Shown here in pieces: positions 48,854 through 50,495 of a stretch of 50,495 nt of DNA. Under the pieces are notes generated by a model. It was not told the origin of the DNA, searched no databases, and was given only the letters and a program-made list of their open reading frames with translations. Origin of the DNA: Pedobacter sp. ASV17 (GTDB lineage: Bacteria; Bacteroidota; Bacteroidia; Sphingobacteriales; Sphingobacteriaceae); the NCBI RefSeq assembly GCF_016429065.1, contig NZ_JAELTX010000022.1, forward strand, positions 1 to 50,495, given 5' to 3'. The position numbers were made by a program, and so were the translations under genes. The number at the start of each line of letters is the position of its first letter. Within the stretch, counting starts at the first letter, position 1.

Positions 48854-49543
48854 ATGAAATCTGCTCGATTATCATTTTATAGTCTCGTACTATTCGTTAG
48901 CGCTTTGTGGTTCTCTTCTTGTAATAAGGAGAAGAATGCATCGAAGCCTGACATGGCATACAATTATTTCCCGCTAAAAGTAAATCAAGAAACTATCTAT
49001 AATGTAGACTCTACCGTTTATAACGATTTCAATAACTCTGTAACTTTATTTCAATTTCAATTAAAGGATATTGTACTAAGTAAATATAAAGATGCGGAAG
49101 GTTATGAGGCTTACCGAGTGGAACGTTATAAGAAAACGAGCACCCAGGATTGGTTTTTCCAAAAGCTGATTACCCGCCGTATCATAAATAACAGAGCGGA
49201 AGAGGTTTTGGATAATAGAAGATATGTGCGCTTGGTGTTCCCTCCTTCTTTACAATCGGCATGGAATGGTAATCTCTACAACGACATGGATGTTTGGCGC
49301 CACGAGATTACGGCTATTGATGTTCCCTTGACGATAGGCACTAACAAACTTGATTCGACCTTAAATATTACGCAATACAAGGAAGTAAATTTGATTAGAG
49401 AGGATATCTATTTAGAGACTTATGCCAAAAATGTAGGTTTGGTGGTGAAAGAAGTAAAAGCGATTGATAAAGATATTTCTACTGGACGAACCCGCCGAGG
49501 CTTTATGTATAAGATGCAGTTAGCTAGTTTTAGTGCTAAATAA
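48854..49543 (+). CDS. Hypothetical lipoprotein
   Basis: A 229-aa lipoprotein (VSALWFSSC, Cys 23). The mature part has alternating strands (NYFPLKVNQETIYNVDSTVYND, VTLFQFQLKDIVLSKYKDAEGYEAYRVERYKK) and ends in DISTGRTRRGFMYKMQLASF. I recognise the shape from Bacteroidota periplasmic proteins but no named domain. It stands alone between repeat DNA and topA, with a strong promoter and probably a leaderless message. Confidence 0.7.
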   Translation: MKSARLSFYSLVLFVSALWFSSCNKEKNASKPDMAYNYFPLKVNQETIYNVDSTVYNDFNNSVTLFQFQLKDIVLSKYKDAEGYEAYRVERYKKTSTQDWFFQKLITRRIINNRAEEVLDNRRYVRLVFPPSLQSAWNGNLYNDMDVWRHEITAIDVPLTIGTNKLDSTLNITQYKEVNLIREDIYLETYAKNVGLVVKEVKAIDKDISTGRTRRGFMYKMQLASFSAK

Positions 49544-49771
49544 TTTGGTTTTAAATTAAAACATAATATTGACTTTCAGCTTCCCAAGCAACATTTTAAC
49601 CTCTTCAACCTCGTTTAACCAGCGTACAAAAGAGCTTTATAGAGTAACAGAACAAATGAAGGATTTGTGTTCCTGATTTTGGCCTGCTTTAAAACTTTAT
49701 TTCAAAAAAAACGCTACCAATTTTGAATTTGGTTGATTTTATAGTTTTATTTGCACAAAAACCCCTAATTA

Positions 49772-50495
49772 ATGGCAAAAAATTTATTGATAGTTGAGTC
49801 ACCCGCAAAAGCGAAAACCATAGAAGGATACCTTGGAAAAGATTTCCTAGTAAAATCTAGCTACGGCCACATTCGCGACTTGGTTAAGGGTGACATGGGC
49901 ATTGATGTGGACAATAATTTTTCGCAAACTTATGAGGTACCCGCCGATAAGAAACAGGTGGTCACTGAATTGAAGAAACTAGCTAAGGATGCCGAAATGG
50001 TTTGGCTAGCATCCGATGAGGACCGCGAAGGAGAAGCTATTTCGTGGCACTTATTTGAAACATTAGGGTTAAAAACAGAGAAAACAAAACGTATTGTATT
50101 TCACGAAATTACCAAACCTGCAATCTTAAAAGCGATAGAAACGCCAAGGGGTATTGACTATAACTTGGTTTATGCACAACAAGCTCGTAGGGTTTTAGAC
50201 CGTTTGGTGGGTTTTGAGCTTTCGCCAGTACTTTGGAAAAAGGTAAAACCTTCGCTTTCGGCAGGTCGTGTACAATCTGTTGCAGTACGTTTAATTGTAG
50301 ATAGAGAACGTGAAATCAATAACTTTGAGAGTACCGCTGCTTTTAAAATTACTGCACAATTTACCACTGGTAAAGGAAAGGAAATTGTAAAGGCAGAGTT
50401 GCCACAGCGATTTGAAAAGGCCGAAGACGCTGAAAAATTCCTTCAGGATTGTGTCAACGCTAATTTCAGAGTAAATAATTTAGAGGTTAAGCCAG
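49772..50495 (+). CDS. topA: DNA topoisomerase I, N-terminal part
   Basis: The gene runs off the right edge; 241 codons are visible. The start MAKNLLIVESPAKAKTIEGY is diagnostic. The TOPRIM acidic motif is WLASDEDREGE at residues 78-88 (D82, D84, E86), then FHEITKPAI, QQARRVLDRLVGFELSP and SAGRVQSVAVRLIVDRE. The active-site Tyr lies beyond the window. A weak promoter (TTTG-N20-TTTATTTG) ends about 20 bp upstream. It relaxes negative supercoils; with topB it gives two type IA enzymes in the window. Confidence 0.96.
   Translation, partial: MAKNLLIVESPAKAKTIEGYLGKDFLVKSSYGHIRDLVKGDMGIDVDNNFSQTYEVPADKKQVVTELKKLAKDAEMVWLASDEDREGEAISWHLFETLGLKTEKTKRIVFHEITKPAILKAIETPRGIDYNLVYAQQARRVLDRLVGFELSPVLWKKVKPSLSAGRVQSVAVRLIVDREREINNFESTAAFKITAQFTTGKGKEIVKAELPQRFEKAEDAEKFLQDCVNANFRVNNLEVKP

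Noticed and set aside
1..50495. Insertion sequences, prophage, toxin-antitoxin or defence systems
   Set aside because: No transposase, integrase, capsid, restriction, or toxin-antitoxin pair was recognised among the translated frames; mobile-looking signals are limited to short non-coding repeats.

Overview
The window looks like chromosome of a Bacteroidota bacterium, most likely Sphingobacteriaceae and close to Pedobacter. This rests on AT-rich intergenic DNA, many lipoproteins with a Cys near residue 20, promoters of the TAnnTTTG type, a class A RNase P RNA, and gene families typical of the group (DUF4296, DUF2795, DUF5808, Hc1-like protein, MbnP/MbnH, S66 peptidase). No tRNA, rRNA, transposase, phage gene or CRISPR array is visible. 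Genus is inference.

Layout. 1-10.7 kb: 5' end of a ClC chloride channel gene and an RluA-type pseudouridine synthase on minus. Next come a VOC protein and a beta-hydroxyacid dehydrogenase on plus. A succinyl-CoA:3-ketoacid CoA-transferase pair follows, split by a four-helix-bundle gene. The block ends with a PQQ-type sugar dehydrogenase and a DUF4296-mutS2-Crp/Fnr-GNAT run. 10.8-15.4 kb: plus-strand housekeeping genes (YggS, GNAT, DUF3298 lipoprotein, aspartate kinase, THUMP-like methyltransferase). 16-18.9 kb: minus-strand DUF2795, pduO-type adenosyltransferase, MacB/LolD-like ATPase, gatC, acyltransferase. 19-22.2 kb: trpS, deoxynucleoside kinase, DUF5808, kdsB and a lipoprotein. 22.6-28 kb: a copper/heme cluster (small membrane protein, MbnP, MbnH diheme enzyme, CDICGCG barrel, lipoprotein, YHS protein, SCO chaperone, cytochrome c), closed by a terminator. 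28.1-28.5 kb: RNase P RNA. 28.5-37.8 kb: ABM-like protein, a 59-aa Hc1-like protein, cupin, YycJ-like hydrolase, LD-carboxypeptidase, a three-gene stress-like operon, topB, LacI regulator, mnmA. 38-44.3 kb: accessory block (SDR, VOC, AraC, GH3 glycosidase, HxlR regulator with divergent nitroreductase). 44.5-50.5 kb: ABC-F ATPase, MtfA-like peptidase, glutathione peroxidase, an orphan lipoprotein and the start of topA.

The most striking signal is in the intergenic DNA. A 33-bp perfect palindrome recurs six times with 15-bp arms that are identical in every copy and a 3-nt centre that differs in all six (CGA, TCG, CTA, TAG, ACG, CAA). A second 33-bp family has the same 15+3+15 design but different arms and occurs twice. 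Some copies are followed by an extra half-arm (left-right-right order) and preceded by a GC-rich box, forming a composite element. Two long copies lie in opposite orientation at 33.3 and 48.1-48.4 kb. Two other copies bracket the accessory block in the same orientation. One palindrome is followed by a T-run and ends the copper cluster as a terminator. A second family, bounded by GTCAT(C/T)TCGA and its complement, fills most gene-free stretches, and one member carries a 33-bp palindrome inside it.

Several promoters (TTG/TTTG, 18-21 nt, TAnnTTTG) lie so close to the start codon that the predicted transcript begins at or near the ATG. This suggests leaderless mRNAs for at least three genes.
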